Shown one piece after another: positions 25,633 through 33,427 of a stretch of DNA of 38,111 bases. The stretch covers positions 1 to 38,111 of IMG/VR virus record IMGVR_UViG_3300033149_002213; one strand, 5' to 3'. The first letter of the stretch is position 1, and every line of letters starts with the position of its first letter. Origin of the DNA: a virus. The notes beneath the pieces are model-generated. The model saw only the letters and a list, made by a program, of their open reading frames with translations, searched no databases and had not been told where the DNA came from. Position numbers and translations under genes: made by a program.

Positions 25633-26760
25633 TTAAAAAATGTCATTTAAAACGTCGTCTACCGACGGTGTAATAGATTTACCTTTTTCGCTTTCATGCG
25701 CTACCCTTGGTTTACCGGGTAGTTTATGCCAGTACTCTTTTAGCTCTTCTTTTCCTACTAGGGCCTCGGCCTTAGTTACAGATAATAATTTTCTAGGCGC
25801 GTAGGCCTTTTCGCCTAACCGCTCTTCTAACTCGTCTTTAGCGTCCTCTTCGTCTAGCCATTTTCGAGAGCCATTGCCATTTACTAATTTATAGCCGGGT
25901 ACGGGTTTAGCGCTTTCGAGTCTACGCCTAGCCTCGGCTTTTACCCCCTCGTCTAGTTTAGATAAAGCCCTTACTAGCGTAAGCGCCGTACTTAAGTCCT
26001 CGCTTGTAAAGTTTTTAGCTTCGCCTAAATTAGTCAATCTTTTTACCTCCGAGTAAACTTTAGGGCACTTTGTTAACGCCTTGCACCACCTACAAAAATC
26101 ACCTATGCAGTATTCTATTTTCCCAGCGTCTACGTTTTTAGCGACCTTGACTATCTCACGATAATAGTCTTGTAAGTCTTCGTACTTCATATACCAAGTG
26201 TCTAGCGGGTCGTCTCGTACCCCGTTTAGGTCTCTTGGCTGGTAAACATGTATTGCCACCGTCTTAGGTGTTATGCCTGTTTTAAAGCAAGCAAGTAACG
26301 CGTAACACATTAGCTGCTTATTATTTTCGGCTGAGACGGGTAACCCCATTCCATACTTTAAGTCTATCACGTTTAATAAGGATATCTCTTTTTCGTATGT
26401 TAAAGCGTCATAGGTGCCGGTTAACATGAGGTCGCCGGCTACTACTGTTTTATACGTGCCCTCTATCTCATGATAATCACTTTTAGCTATTAACCCTTCT
26501 ACGAAGTCTACGTAACCCTCTATACAAGCGGCCATAGTATCGTCGGGCTCAGCGTCTTTAAAATATTCGCCGTAGTTTTCGTAGTCGAACTTTTCTACGT
26601 CTAGCGGGCTAATCTTATTTACGAGACAATGCTCGGCTAGGGCGTGAGCTCTAGTACCCTCTACCGCGAAGTTACTATTTTCTTGCGCGAAGCCTTTAGT
26701 AACTAATGACCCCGAGCAAGACAACCAACGGGTTGCCCCGCTGGGTGACATACGTATCAT
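25633..26760 (-). CDS. DUF2800 protein, RecB/Cas4-like PD-(D/E)XK nuclease
   Basis: A 375-aa protein of the DUF2800 family. Nuclease-core signs are E34-G-T-R-A-H39, G115-x-x-D118 and D133-L-K135 (VIDLKYGMG), with a following Q149 region (NNKQLMCYA). Cysteines C15 and C223/C226/C232 (FCRWCKALTKC) have the spacing expected for a Cas4/AddB-type 4Fe-4S cluster. It probably trims DNA ends in recombination or replication. It shares ATGA with the preceding gene. Enzyme activity is inferred from motifs. Confidence 0.88.
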   Translation of the reverse strand: MIRMSPSGATRWLSCSGSLVTKGFAQENSNFAVEGTRAHALAEHCLVNKISPLDVEKFDYENYGEYFKDAEPDDTMAACIEGYVDFVEGLIAKSDYHEIEGTYKTVVAGDLMLTGTYDALTYEKEISLLNVIDLKYGMGLPVSAENNKQLMCYALLACFKTGITPKTVAIHVYQPRDLNGVRDDPLDTWYMKYEDLQDYYREIVKVAKNVDAGKIEYCIGDFCRWCKALTKCPKVYSEVKRLTNLGEAKNFTSEDLSTALTLVRALSKLDEGVKAEARRRLESAKPVPGYKLVNGNGSRKWLDEEDAKDELEERLGEKAYAPRKLLSVTKAEALVGKEELKEYWHKLPGKPRVAHESEKGKSITPSVDDVLNDIF

Positions 26761-27422
26761 ATCTCTATGCCTAGTTTTTCTAAGTAAGCTACGCGCTCTT
26801 CGTCGTTTAGTTCTGGTAGTTTTGTTTTATTAAAGTCATGTATCAAAACGGCTTTAACCTTTTCCAAAGTTATTTCGTTATCAGCGTCCGAAATGATTTT
26901 ACCCATTAGCGTTTTAAAAGCCTCTAGGGTAATAGTCTTTTTTGGTTTAACTTCGACCTCGGCAAATAAGTCTTCGGTTTCAGCTAAAGCCGGGGCGTCT
27001 TCGTTAAATAGGTCCTCGGTGGTAAGGTCGTCGGCGGGCCGAAGCTTTTCGTATTCCGCCTCTAGCTCTTCTAAAGTAGTGCCTCTTTTAAATTCTTTAC
27101 CTTGCTTTTTTAGCTCGTCTCTTAAAAACTTTTTACGTTTTTTCTGAGCGCCCGACTCTTCTTTTTTAGGCTCTTCTTTAGGTGCCTCTTTTTTAGGCTC
27201 TTCTTTAGGCTCTTCTTTAGGCTCTTCTTTTACAGTAACCGGGGCCTCTTCTTTAGACTCGGCTTTAGGCGCGTTACCCTCTTCGCGGGGCGTGGCTGGT
27301 TTAAAGTCACTAGGACAGATAACCTTAGTGCCCTCAGGTAAAAAAGTAAGTAGCCCTACCTTTTCAAAAACTGAGTTACATACATAAACAAGCTTATTTT
27401 TTTCCAACACTACATTTATCAC
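26757..27422 (-). CDS. Charged protein with KEEP repeats and SAP/HeH-like motif
   Basis: A 221-aa protein. A small N-terminal domain (1-40) is followed by a Lys/Glu/Pro repeat linker at about 60-95 (KEEPKEEPKEEPKKEAPKEE). A helical segment LRDELKKQGKEFKRGTTLEE resembles SAP/HeH DNA-binding helices, and a C-terminal helical domain (TITLEAFKTLMGKIISDADN, ending YLEKLGIEI) closes it. The order suggests a tether between DNA and replication or recombination partners. The start is GTG at 27422 after GGAG. It sits between nuclease and helicase. Function not established. Confidence 0.72.
   Translation of the reverse strand: MINVVLEKNKLVYVCNSVFEKVGLLTFLPEGTKVICPSDFKPATPREEGNAPKAESKEEAPVTVKEEPKEEPKEEPKKEAPKEEPKKEESGAQKKRKKFLRDELKKQGKEFKRGTTLEELEAEYEKLRPADDLTTEDLFNEDAPALAETEDLFAEVEVKPKKTITLEAFKTLMGKIISDADNEITLEKVKAVLIHDFNKTKLPELNDEERVAYLEKLGIEI
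27169..27231 (-). repeat. 12-bp tandem repeats coding for the KEEP linker
   Basis: On the plus strand GGCTCTTCTTTA occurs at 27169-27180, 27196-27207 and 27208-27219, with a one-base variant at 27220-27231. Each unit is in frame and adds four residues, so slippage would change linker length without breaking the gene. Confidence 0.8.
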
Positions 27423-27434
27423 TTGGTAGTTCTC

Positions 27435-29003
27435 CTAATTTTCGAAGCCCCCTAAAACAGCGTCTAGGACTTTCTCTTTTTCTAGTAACGATAGGAGGAC
27501 TTTACTATCTAACGAGTTATTTACAACTAAAAAATGGGCTAGGACATTATTTTTTTGACCAATTCTATGTAACCTGTCTTCGGCTTGCATGTTAAGACCG
27601 GGCTTAAAGGAGTACTCTACAAAAATAACATTACTAGCGGCGGTTAAAGTAATACCTACGCCGGCGGCTACTATATTACCTATAAAAAGCCTACGGTTTT
27701 TATCATCTTGAAAAGTATCAACTATACCTTGCCTTTTATTAACAGGGGTAGACCCGTCTATTATAAGAGGTTTATAAGATTTTAAACCCTCTTTAAGGCC
27801 TTTAACAACGTCTTTATGGTGGGCAAATACTACTATCTTTTCACCACTTGCTAAAGCGTCTTCGATAAAACTTATAGAGGGCTTTATTTTCATTTCGCCT
27901 AACTCTTTTCGGGCCCTCATTATATGGACGCCGTTAGTGTCGCCCGGCTTTAACGCTGCTAGCAATTCCTTAAGGGGCTTAGCTTCCAAAGCTTTTTGGT
28001 CTTTAGATAGTTTTAAGTCTAAAAAGACTAGCTTTCTAGTTTTTTCTGGTATATCAGTAGCCACTTCTTTTTTGAGGCGTCTAATCATTACAGTAGATCG
28101 TATTTTTTTCTGTAGCTCGTCTAAATTGCTTGCCCCGCTATTGTCCCAACCAAAACGCCCCTGACGCCCACCACAATAACGCTTCTCAAAAAAGACTTTA
28201 TTAGAAAACCCAAACGGCAACAACGCTTTTAAAATAGTGTAAAACTCTACCGGCCTATTTTCTATAGGCGTGCCCGTCATAGCTATTATTTTATCGGCTT
28301 TTATGCCACCACCTAACCCGGAAGCACCCAGTATAACTTTACTACGCCTAGACTCCCTGTTTTTTATATAATGGGCTTCGTCTAATATTAAAACGTCCCA
28401 TTTTTCAGATAGTAAAGTGTCAAATCTATGTATGATATCGTAGTTAACTATATAGATACCCGGGCTTGCTTTTTCTATCTTGTCTTTAGGGTTTAGTATA
28501 GTAGTCGGCGTTTTCAAGTGTAAAAACTTGTCGCACTCTTTACCCCAGTTTAGTTTTAAACTAGCAGGGCATACTACTAACGCTTTATAAGGTATTTTAT
28601 TAATATGGTTTAAATAGGATATGGCTTGTATCGTTTTTCCTAAGCCCATTTCGTCGGCTAAGATAATATTATCACCAAGTACAATATATTCTAAGCCCGC
28701 TTTTTGGTAAGGCCGTAGTACCGGGGGGTCAAATAACACGCTATCCGTAGCAAAACTAGCCTCGTAACGATCTTTTCGGAAAATGCTTAGCTTTCGTATC
28801 AAATCTTTATCGGCTTCGCTAGCGCCGCCCCTAGCTTTTTTTAACATAGCGCTAGGGAAGGGGGTTTTCCATAGCCCCATTTTCCTATCATAACCAAAAC
28901 CGGCGTTACGTGGGCTACCAGTGCCCGAGACGTCTACGCCGTGGTTATCTACTAACTCAAAATTATTTATATTTTCCGTCTTTATAGAAACGCTCTTTTT
29001 CAA
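27435..29003 (-). CDS. SNF2-family helicase/translocase
   Basis: A 522-aa superfamily 2 ATPase. Motif I D117-E-M-G-L-G-K-T124, motif II D208-E-A-H211, motif III MTGTPIENR, and motif VI QAEDRLHRIGQ near the end define the SNF2 group, closest in layout to SMARCAL1-like annealing helicases. It probably remodels forks or strips protein from DNA. Start is uncertain: the chosen codon is TTG at 29003, overlapping the previous gene by 41 bases with only a weak GGCGG upstream; the next in-frame ATG is 42 codons in and too close to the motor domain. Confidence 0.93.
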   Translation of the reverse strand: MKKSVSIKTENINNFELVDNHGVDVSGTGSPRNAGFGYDRKMGLWKTPFPSAMLKKARGGASEADKDLIRKLSIFRKDRYEASFATDSVLFDPPVLRPYQKAGLEYIVLGDNIILADEMGLGKTIQAISYLNHINKIPYKALVVCPASLKLNWGKECDKFLHLKTPTTILNPKDKIEKASPGIYIVNYDIIHRFDTLLSEKWDVLILDEAHYIKNRESRRSKVILGASGLGGGIKADKIIAMTGTPIENRPVEFYTILKALLPFGFSNKVFFEKRYCGGRQGRFGWDNSGASNLDELQKKIRSTVMIRRLKKEVATDIPEKTRKLVFLDLKLSKDQKALEAKPLKELLAALKPGDTNGVHIMRARKELGEMKIKPSISFIEDALASGEKIVVFAHHKDVVKGLKEGLKSYKPLIIDGSTPVNKRQGIVDTFQDDKNRRLFIGNIVAAGVGITLTAASNVIFVEYSFKPGLNMQAEDRLHRIGQKNNVLAHFLVVNNSLDSKVLLSLLEKEKVLDAVLGGFEN

Positions 29004-29301
29004 ATTTGCCGCCGACCCATGGGCCCCACTCCGGGTGCGTTAAGTAGCGGTTATGGTTTTTGTCTTCTTTTTCTAGGTCCTCTTCGTAACCTAGTTCTAT
29101 AAATTCGTCAATCAATTGATTAAACGCCCTTACGCCCGGACCTTTGCGTATACCCGCGCCAAACTTAGCGTAATGAGAGAGCTCGATAAACATCGAAACT
29201 AGCGTTTCGTTTTCCGTGAGTAGGACTATAATGCCCTTCCGTCTAGCTTCATAGCCTTCGTGCTCTCTTTTAAAACGTGCTAGCCGCGCTGTAGTTACCA
29301 T
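28963..29301 (-). CDS. Small hypothetical protein, first gene of the leftward replication operon
   Basis: A 112-aa protein, not recognised. Basic N-terminal helix (MVTTARLARFKREHEGYEAR), then a predicted helical core (LSHYAKFGAGIRKGPGVRAF), and an end rich in aromatic and charged residues. AAGGTAAAG precedes the ATG. As the first gene after the divergent control region it is likely made early, and translation may carry into the overlapping helicase. It could be a helicase partner; that is inference. Confidence 0.65.
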   Translation of the reverse strand: MVTTARLARFKREHEGYEARRKGIIVLLTENETLVSMFIELSHYAKFGAGIRKGPGVRAFNQLIDEFIELGYEEDLEKEDKNHNRYLTHPEWGPWVGGKFEKERFYKDGKYK

Positions 29302-29480
29302 AGCTTTACCTTTTTATGTAAACCCTTAATTTTATTTTAATATGTATAATTGTTAATCAATTGCTCGGCGTAGTCAAGTCACTAATTTTTAAAAAAAATA
29401 GCTTGCGTGACTACGGACGTATAATATAGTTTCCATACACCTAATAAAAAACGAGTACACCTAAAGCCAAAAGGTTTTTT
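29302..29480. promoter_or_regulatory. Divergent promoter/operator region between the two replication operons
   Basis: AT-rich gap between leftward and rightward early genes. CGTAGTCA (29369-29376) is repeated inverted as TGACTACG (29408-29415), and AGTCAC (29377-29382) as GTGACT (29407-29412), around a run of A/T. For the leftward operon, TTGACT (29377-29372, minus) and AACAAT (29354-29349, minus) are 17 bp apart and usable as -35/-10. For the rightward gene TATAAT lies at 29420-29425 without a good -35. The left inverted arm overlaps the leftward -35, as an operator would. Promoter strengths are not proven. Confidence 0.55.
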
Positions 29481-31547
29481 ATGTTTGATACACCACTAAA
29501 GGGCGCGATAGAGCTAGCAACAAAGCACGACGCCGTAGTTTTCCCGCTATCCATAAACTCTAAAGTACCGATTGCGGGTACGTCTTGGAAAACTTTAGGT
29601 AGTAGCGACGTAGCCGAAATACATAAATTAGCTAAAAAATATCCCGGTTGTAACTGGGGCGTAGATACTGAGCGCTCAGGTTTTACAGTAATAGACTTAG
29701 ATAAACACGGCGCTAGTAACGGGGTAGCCGCTTTTAGCAAATTAGCCAAAGAAAATAATTATAAACCTAGCACGCTTTCGGTTCAAACCCCTACGGGCGG
29801 TTATCATTTAATATATAAAGGTGCCCATAAACAAGGCGCTAATGTGATAGCCCCGGGTATAGATATCCGTAGCCGTGGCGGCTATATAGTAGCCCTAGGT
29901 AGCGTAGTAAAAAATAGGCGTTACACCCTAAAAAAAGATGTAACACCCATTGAGGTACCGGAATGGTTACACCGGAAATTAGAGACTATAAAAGAGACTA
30001 TAAAAGAGCAACCTAAAAGTGAAGAGATGATAGGCGAGGGTGACCGTAACGCTAGACTATTATCTATAGCTGGGTCGCTTAGGTCTCAGGGTTGCGGCTT
30101 TAGAGAGATAGAGATACTTCTAAACGAGGTAAACGAAAACAGAGTATACCCGCCGCTACCCCCCAAAGAAATATATAATATAGCTAATAGCGTATCTAAG
30201 TACCCCGTCGAAGACGCTAAGGCCGTAGCTAATCAATTAGCCGAGCTGGGCTTAGACGAGCCCGAGGACAGTAATTTTTTATTTACTCCCGACGATATCC
30301 ACGAAGACGAAAACCTAAAAATACCGTGGCTAGCCGAGGGTCGCTACGCTAGGCGATATCTAACCGTAGGCATAGCAAAAGGCGGCGTAGGAAAAACATT
30401 ATTTTTATTTGCCGACTTATTAAGTGTAGCCCTAGGTAGAGACCTTTTAAAATTTGGTACAAAAATAGAAAAGGCTAATACGTGGCTACACTCTACCGAA
30501 GACGACGGTGTAGACTTAAAACGTAGGGCTATAGGCGTTATGCGAGCCCACGGGGTTACTAAAGGGGAGACTAAAGGCAAATTCTTTATGTCTTCAGGTA
30601 GGCGTAAAAACTTAAAACTTGCTACCCTTGAAAATAATAAACCTGTTAGGAATTTACCGGCCATAGAGTTAGTAAAAGAAAACATCAAAAAAAATAAGAT
30701 AGGGCTATTTGCATTAGACCCGTTTAGTGGTTGTCATAGTTTAAGTGAAAATGACAACACACATATGGTTTTAGTAAAAGATATTTTAAACGATATAGCC
30801 GAAGAGTGTAATTGTGCTATTGTCGTTTTACACCACGCCCGAAAAAAGAATACTAAAAACCCTACTACTGAGGTAGAAGACGCTAGGGGGGCTTCGGCGC
30901 TAACCGACGGCGCTCGTACTGTTTTAGTGTTTAGCGAAATGACGGCCGAAGAGGGTAAAGAGTTAAAGGTAGCCGACTATAGGTCTGTAGTCCGGGTTAG
31001 CTTTGTTAAGAGCAATAACGCGCCGCCGGCTATGTGTAAGCCCATCTGGTTTAAAAAATTAACTTTACACGATGAAAAAATAGGGGCTGTAGGAGCCGCG
31101 ACGTCGTTTGATGTATTATGTAATAATTTAGTAGAAGAGTATTGCAATGAAGACGGCGAAGACGATAACGAAGGCGGGGGCGATAGCGGTAGTAGCCGTA
31201 GCAATGCCGATACTATTAGCCTTAGCGATATTGGGTTATCTGAAAATGATACTAAAAACGAAGTTAACGTATCTTATAAAATACGTGAAAACCCGCCTAA
31301 CCCGGTAACGCCGGCGATAACCCAAAAACAATTTTTAGACGCCATAGAAGACACTTGCAGGGGCGTAAATAGTAGCTTTAAACCGTTATTACTTGCTAGG
31401 CGTATATGTAAAGGCTTAGAGGGGGTAAACGTGGACACTATTAAACGCCGGCTCTACAGACAGACCGAAAACAGTAAGGTAATAGAGGGCGAAACGGTAA
31501 AGATAAAACGCGGTAAAGATAATACTATATTAATTGTTTTCAGTTAG
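29481..31547 (+). CDS. Primase-helicase: PrimPol + PriCT + RepA-type ATPase
   Basis: A 688-aa multidomain replication starter. Residues 1 to about 175 are a bifunctional primase-polymerase: D72-L-D74 (VIDLDKHG), GGYHLIY with H109, and D128 in GIDIRSRGGYIVALG. Residues about 185-245 are a primase C-terminal domain (GDRNARLLSIAGSLRSQG, YPPLPPKEIYNIANSV). The ATPase starts at Walker A G297-I-A-K-G-G-V-G-K-T306, with Walker B-type LFALDPFSG and IVVLHHARK after it, as in RepA hexameric helicases. The C-terminus carries an acidic linker and a winged-helix-like end. It is the only large rightward gene in this half. Confidence 0.92.
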   Translation: MFDTPLKGAIELATKHDAVVFPLSINSKVPIAGTSWKTLGSSDVAEIHKLAKKYPGCNWGVDTERSGFTVIDLDKHGASNGVAAFSKLAKENNYKPSTLSVQTPTGGYHLIYKGAHKQGANVIAPGIDIRSRGGYIVALGSVVKNRRYTLKKDVTPIEVPEWLHRKLETIKETIKEQPKSEEMIGEGDRNARLLSIAGSLRSQGCGFREIEILLNEVNENRVYPPLPPKEIYNIANSVSKYPVEDAKAVANQLAELGLDEPEDSNFLFTPDDIHEDENLKIPWLAEGRYARRYLTVGIAKGGVGKTLFLFADLLSVALGRDLLKFGTKIEKANTWLHSTEDDGVDLKRRAIGVMRAHGVTKGETKGKFFMSSGRRKNLKLATLENNKPVRNLPAIELVKENIKKNKIGLFALDPFSGCHSLSENDNTHMVLVKDILNDIAEECNCAIVVLHHARKKNTKNPTTEVEDARGASALTDGARTVLVFSEMTAEEGKELKVADYRSVVRVSFVKSNNAPPAMCKPIWFKKLTLHDEKIGAVGAATSFDVLCNNLVEEYCNEDGEDDNEGGGDSGSSRSNADTISLSDIGLSENDTKNEVNVSYKIRENPPNPVTPAITQKQFLDAIEDTCRGVNSSFKPLLLARRICKGLEGVNVDTIKRRLYRQTENSKVIEGETVKIKRGKDNTILIVFS

Positions 31548-31589
31548 TTATGATAGCTCTATAGAAAAATAAAAATAGGGCTTTTAACG

Positions 31590-31808
31590 ATGCATATAAC
31601 CAGATACGCGTATGGTTTCGACTACGTGATATATCAAGTCGTACAAGGGACTACTAAATACTATAGAGTAACAAAAGACATCGACGAAAAACGGGCGTAC
31701 CGTATTTACAGCTACGACCCCGAAACAAAAAAAGGGCGTTTTCTATGTAACTCTATACCGTGTCTTAGCTATCGAAGGGCTTTGGTTTTCGCGTTGAAAG
31801 GGCATTAG
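31590..31808 (+). CDS. Small hypothetical protein after the primase
   Basis: A 72-aa basic, Tyr-rich protein, probably all beta (FDYVIYQVVQGTTKYYRVTK then RAYRIYSYDPETKKGRF). No family recognised. Its leader, ATAGGG then TTTTAACGAT, is nearly the same as that of the terminase gene at 134. It is the last rightward gene before a convergent junction. Confidence 0.6.
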   Translation: MHITRYAYGFDYVIYQVVQGTTKYYRVTKDIDEKRAYRIYSYDPETKKGRFLCNSIPCLSYRRALVFALKGH

Positions 31809-31938
31809 TGGGGGCGTTGGCGAAAAGGCGAAAGTAGTAGTAACGTAGAGTACACCTAACAAAACCACCGATAGAGTCTAGGCTATGTTTCTTTTAAAAA
31901 CCTTTCGCCTCTTCGAAGATAATATAATAAAGCGGCGG
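31809..31938. other. Convergent intergenic region with a 9-bp inverted repeat
   Basis: No gene. AGGCGAAAG (31826-31834) and CTTTCGCCT (31902-31910) can pair across 67 bases. GAGTACACCTAA at 31848-31859 is also found at 29453-29464, just before the primase gene. On the minus strand a T run follows the right arm. It may terminate both converging operons; evidence for any terminator is weak. Confidence 0.4.
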
Positions 31939-32244
31939 TTATTTAGCAAGCTTTAAAAGCTTTTCTACTAGCATAATTCTATCATTTATTAACTCGGTCG
32001 CTCGGTTATGCTCTATCATCGGCCTAATAGAGCCGTTGGTATAAAAAGCGCCGGCTAATGCCGCTTCGGATTCGGCCCAGTTTATCCATTTTGTCGTGCT
32101 TTCACTGTAAGCCCTCATTAGCGCTTTATTTCTATTACTCACCTCATACAACCTAATATGCAAGTCGGCAAGCTTTACACTAGCGGCTTCATGCCTCACG
32201 CCGGCCTCGTGATTTAACGTTAATTGATCTTTATTATGTCCCAT
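31939..32244 (-). CDS. Helical hypothetical protein
   Basis: A 101-aa protein predicted to be almost entirely helical (HIRLYEVSNRNKALMRAYSE, later LINDRIMLVEKLLKLAK). No family recognised. GGGGGAAAC precedes the ATG. It is the last gene of the 34127-31939 leftward operon, after the small membrane protein. No function is claimed. Confidence 0.6.
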   Translation of the reverse strand: MGHNKDQLTLNHEAGVRHEAASVKLADLHIRLYEVSNRNKALMRAYSESTTKWINWAESEAALAGAFYTNGSIRPMIEHNRATELINDRIMLVEKLLKLAK

Positions 32245-32256
32245 GTTTCCCCCTCG

Positions 32257-32457
32257 TTAAACTATTGGCGTGTTTTTAAATAAGTGGCGTAGCTCAGCTT
32301 TAGGCTTAGCACACTTTTCTTTTTTTTCTAATTTTAGTATCTCTACTTTTTTTCCTAGTCGATCTATTTCGATATCTTTATACCAGCCGCTTAATATAGC
32401 CGCTAGTAAGCATACCGGTATCAATACATCAAACATAAGATTGCAAAATTTAACCAT
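32257..32457 (-). CDS. Small membrane protein with coiled-coil tail (i-spanin-like layout)
   Basis: A 66-aa protein: an N-terminal membrane segment at about 7-25 (LMFDVLIPVCLLAAILSGWY) followed by a charged coiled coil (IDRLGKKVEILKLEKKEK). This is the layout of inner-membrane spanins, but it is shorter than usual ones and no paired outer-membrane gene is seen next to it. GAGGGTA precedes the ATG. Lysis is one option; a membrane-anchored regulator is another. Confidence 0.55.
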   Translation of the reverse strand: MVKFCNLMFDVLIPVCLLAAILSGWYKDIEIDRLGKKVEILKLEKKEKCAKPKAELRHLFKNTPIV

Positions 32458-32459
32458 TT

Positions 32460-32804
32460 TTATACCCTCTCTTCTATCTGTTTTCTAAGCTTTATTGCGT
32501 TAGAAAAAACCGTAGGGTTATAGCTACGCCAGCTATTCAAATGGCCCAAGAGAAAATGACACCGCCGACACATAGTCATTAGGTTACCCCATCTTAACTC
32601 GTGCTCGGGAAAACGAGACACCGGTAATATATGGTGTACCTCAAGGCGGCGATAAATTTTAGACTCCCTACCGCAAGCCTCGCACTTAGGGAAGGCTTTT
32701 ATATAGCCACGCCTAAGCGTTTTCCAACTACTATGCCGTCTTTGAAAAAATGGGTGTAGCTCGTTTAGTACCATACCCAGCCGCCCGCTCTTACCCCTAG
32801 CCAC
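32460..32804 (-). CDS. HNH endonuclease
   Basis: A 114-aa HNH nuclease. Zinc-binding C41/C44 (CEAC) and C79/C82 (CRRC) frame the catalytic core H57-H58 in LEVHHILPVSRFPEHELRW, N74 in WGNLMTMC, and H83. Phage HNH proteins help packaging or act as mobile nicking enzymes; here it is not next to the terminase. The start is GTG at 32804 or ATG at 32774; neither has a good ribosome binding site. The gene overlaps the DUF1353 gene by 40 bases in another frame. Confidence 0.87.
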   Translation of the reverse strand: MARGKSGRLGMVLNELHPFFQRRHSSWKTLRRGYIKAFPKCEACGRESKIYRRLEVHHILPVSRFPEHELRWGNLMTMCRRCHFLLGHLNSWRSYNPTVFSNAIKLRKQIEERV

Positions 32805-33163
32805 GCGGTATAGGCTTTAAACTTGCTAAAGCCCGCTTTTACTAATAACTGTTTAAAGGCTTCGTCGGCTTCGGCCCTAGATAAAATTTCGCCATAGGGG
32901 GCGTTATCTTTTAAAACGAGGTCGGGATACATGTTACCCTTTTTTCTATATAGATAGTCGTGAGCTAACGCCGGCCCCCGGGTTAGCCCGTCGCGCCTCA
33001 TAAACCAATAGAAAACGGAAGGGATACTAGCGCCGTCGTTTATAAAACCCCTCGGCACTGTAAGCCAAACTTTTACGCCTTTTATCGTAAACGATGCTAT
33101 ATAGTCTTCGGCTAATTTATATTTATTATGCCCTATGGGCTGGTTAAGCGGTTGTTTAAGCAT
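32765..33163 (-). CDS. DUF1353 family protein
   Basis: A 132-aa protein recognised by VPRGFINDGASIPSVFYWF, then LTRGPALAHDYLYRKKG, and RAEADEAFKQLLVKAG followed by GWVWY. This family is common in phages and often lies near lysis or tail genes, but its activity is not settled. The start is the ATG at 33163, overlapping the previous stop (TAATG) with GGGAG upstream. The longer TTG-started reading from 33178 is less likely. Confidence 0.87.
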   Translation of the reverse strand: MLKQPLNQPIGHNKYKLAEDYIASFTIKGVKVWLTVPRGFINDGASIPSVFYWFMRRDGLTRGPALAHDYLYRKKGNMYPDLVLKDNAPYGEILSRAEADEAFKQLLVKAGFSKFKAYTAWLGVRAGGWVWY

Positions 33164-33423
33164 TATCTTAACTCCCAATTATCTACCATATGCCAGTAGC
33201 AATTCGAGGGGCAAAAACCCCTATCTACGTCTACGCGGGTTAGAATAGACTTAGCCGGCTTTTCGCCCATGTCCGATAAAAACCCTTTAAACGTAGCCCA
33301 TTTTTTACAGTATCCTATACCAGCGCCGCCGATTTTCGCGTAGCCTTTTCTAGTCGGGTCGTCACAACCTCGGACCATATACGCCCAACATTTATAAGTA
33401 GGGTCGTTACCCTTGTCTCGCAT
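33163..33423 (-). CDS. AP2-like DNA-binding protein fragment of homing-nuclease type
   Basis: An 86-aa protein matching the C-terminal domain found in many phage HNH proteins: YKCWAYMVRGCDDPTRKGYA, GGAGIGYCKKWATFKGFLSD, then ILTRVDVDRGFCPSNCYW. It has no HNH core of its own. The true HNH gene lies two genes downstream, so the pair may derive from a split homing nuclease, or this may be a stand-alone DNA-binding protein. AGGTGA precedes the ATG. Confidence 0.72.
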   Translation of the reverse strand: MRDKGNDPTYKCWAYMVRGCDDPTRKGYAKIGGAGIGYCKKWATFKGFLSDMGEKPAKSILTRVDVDRGFCPSNCYWHMVDNWELR

Positions 33424-33427
33424 GTAG

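Noticed and set aside
27160-27235. CRISPR-like repeats
   Set aside because: The 12-base units are directly adjacent, lack spacers, and code in frame for a Lys/Glu/Pro linker.
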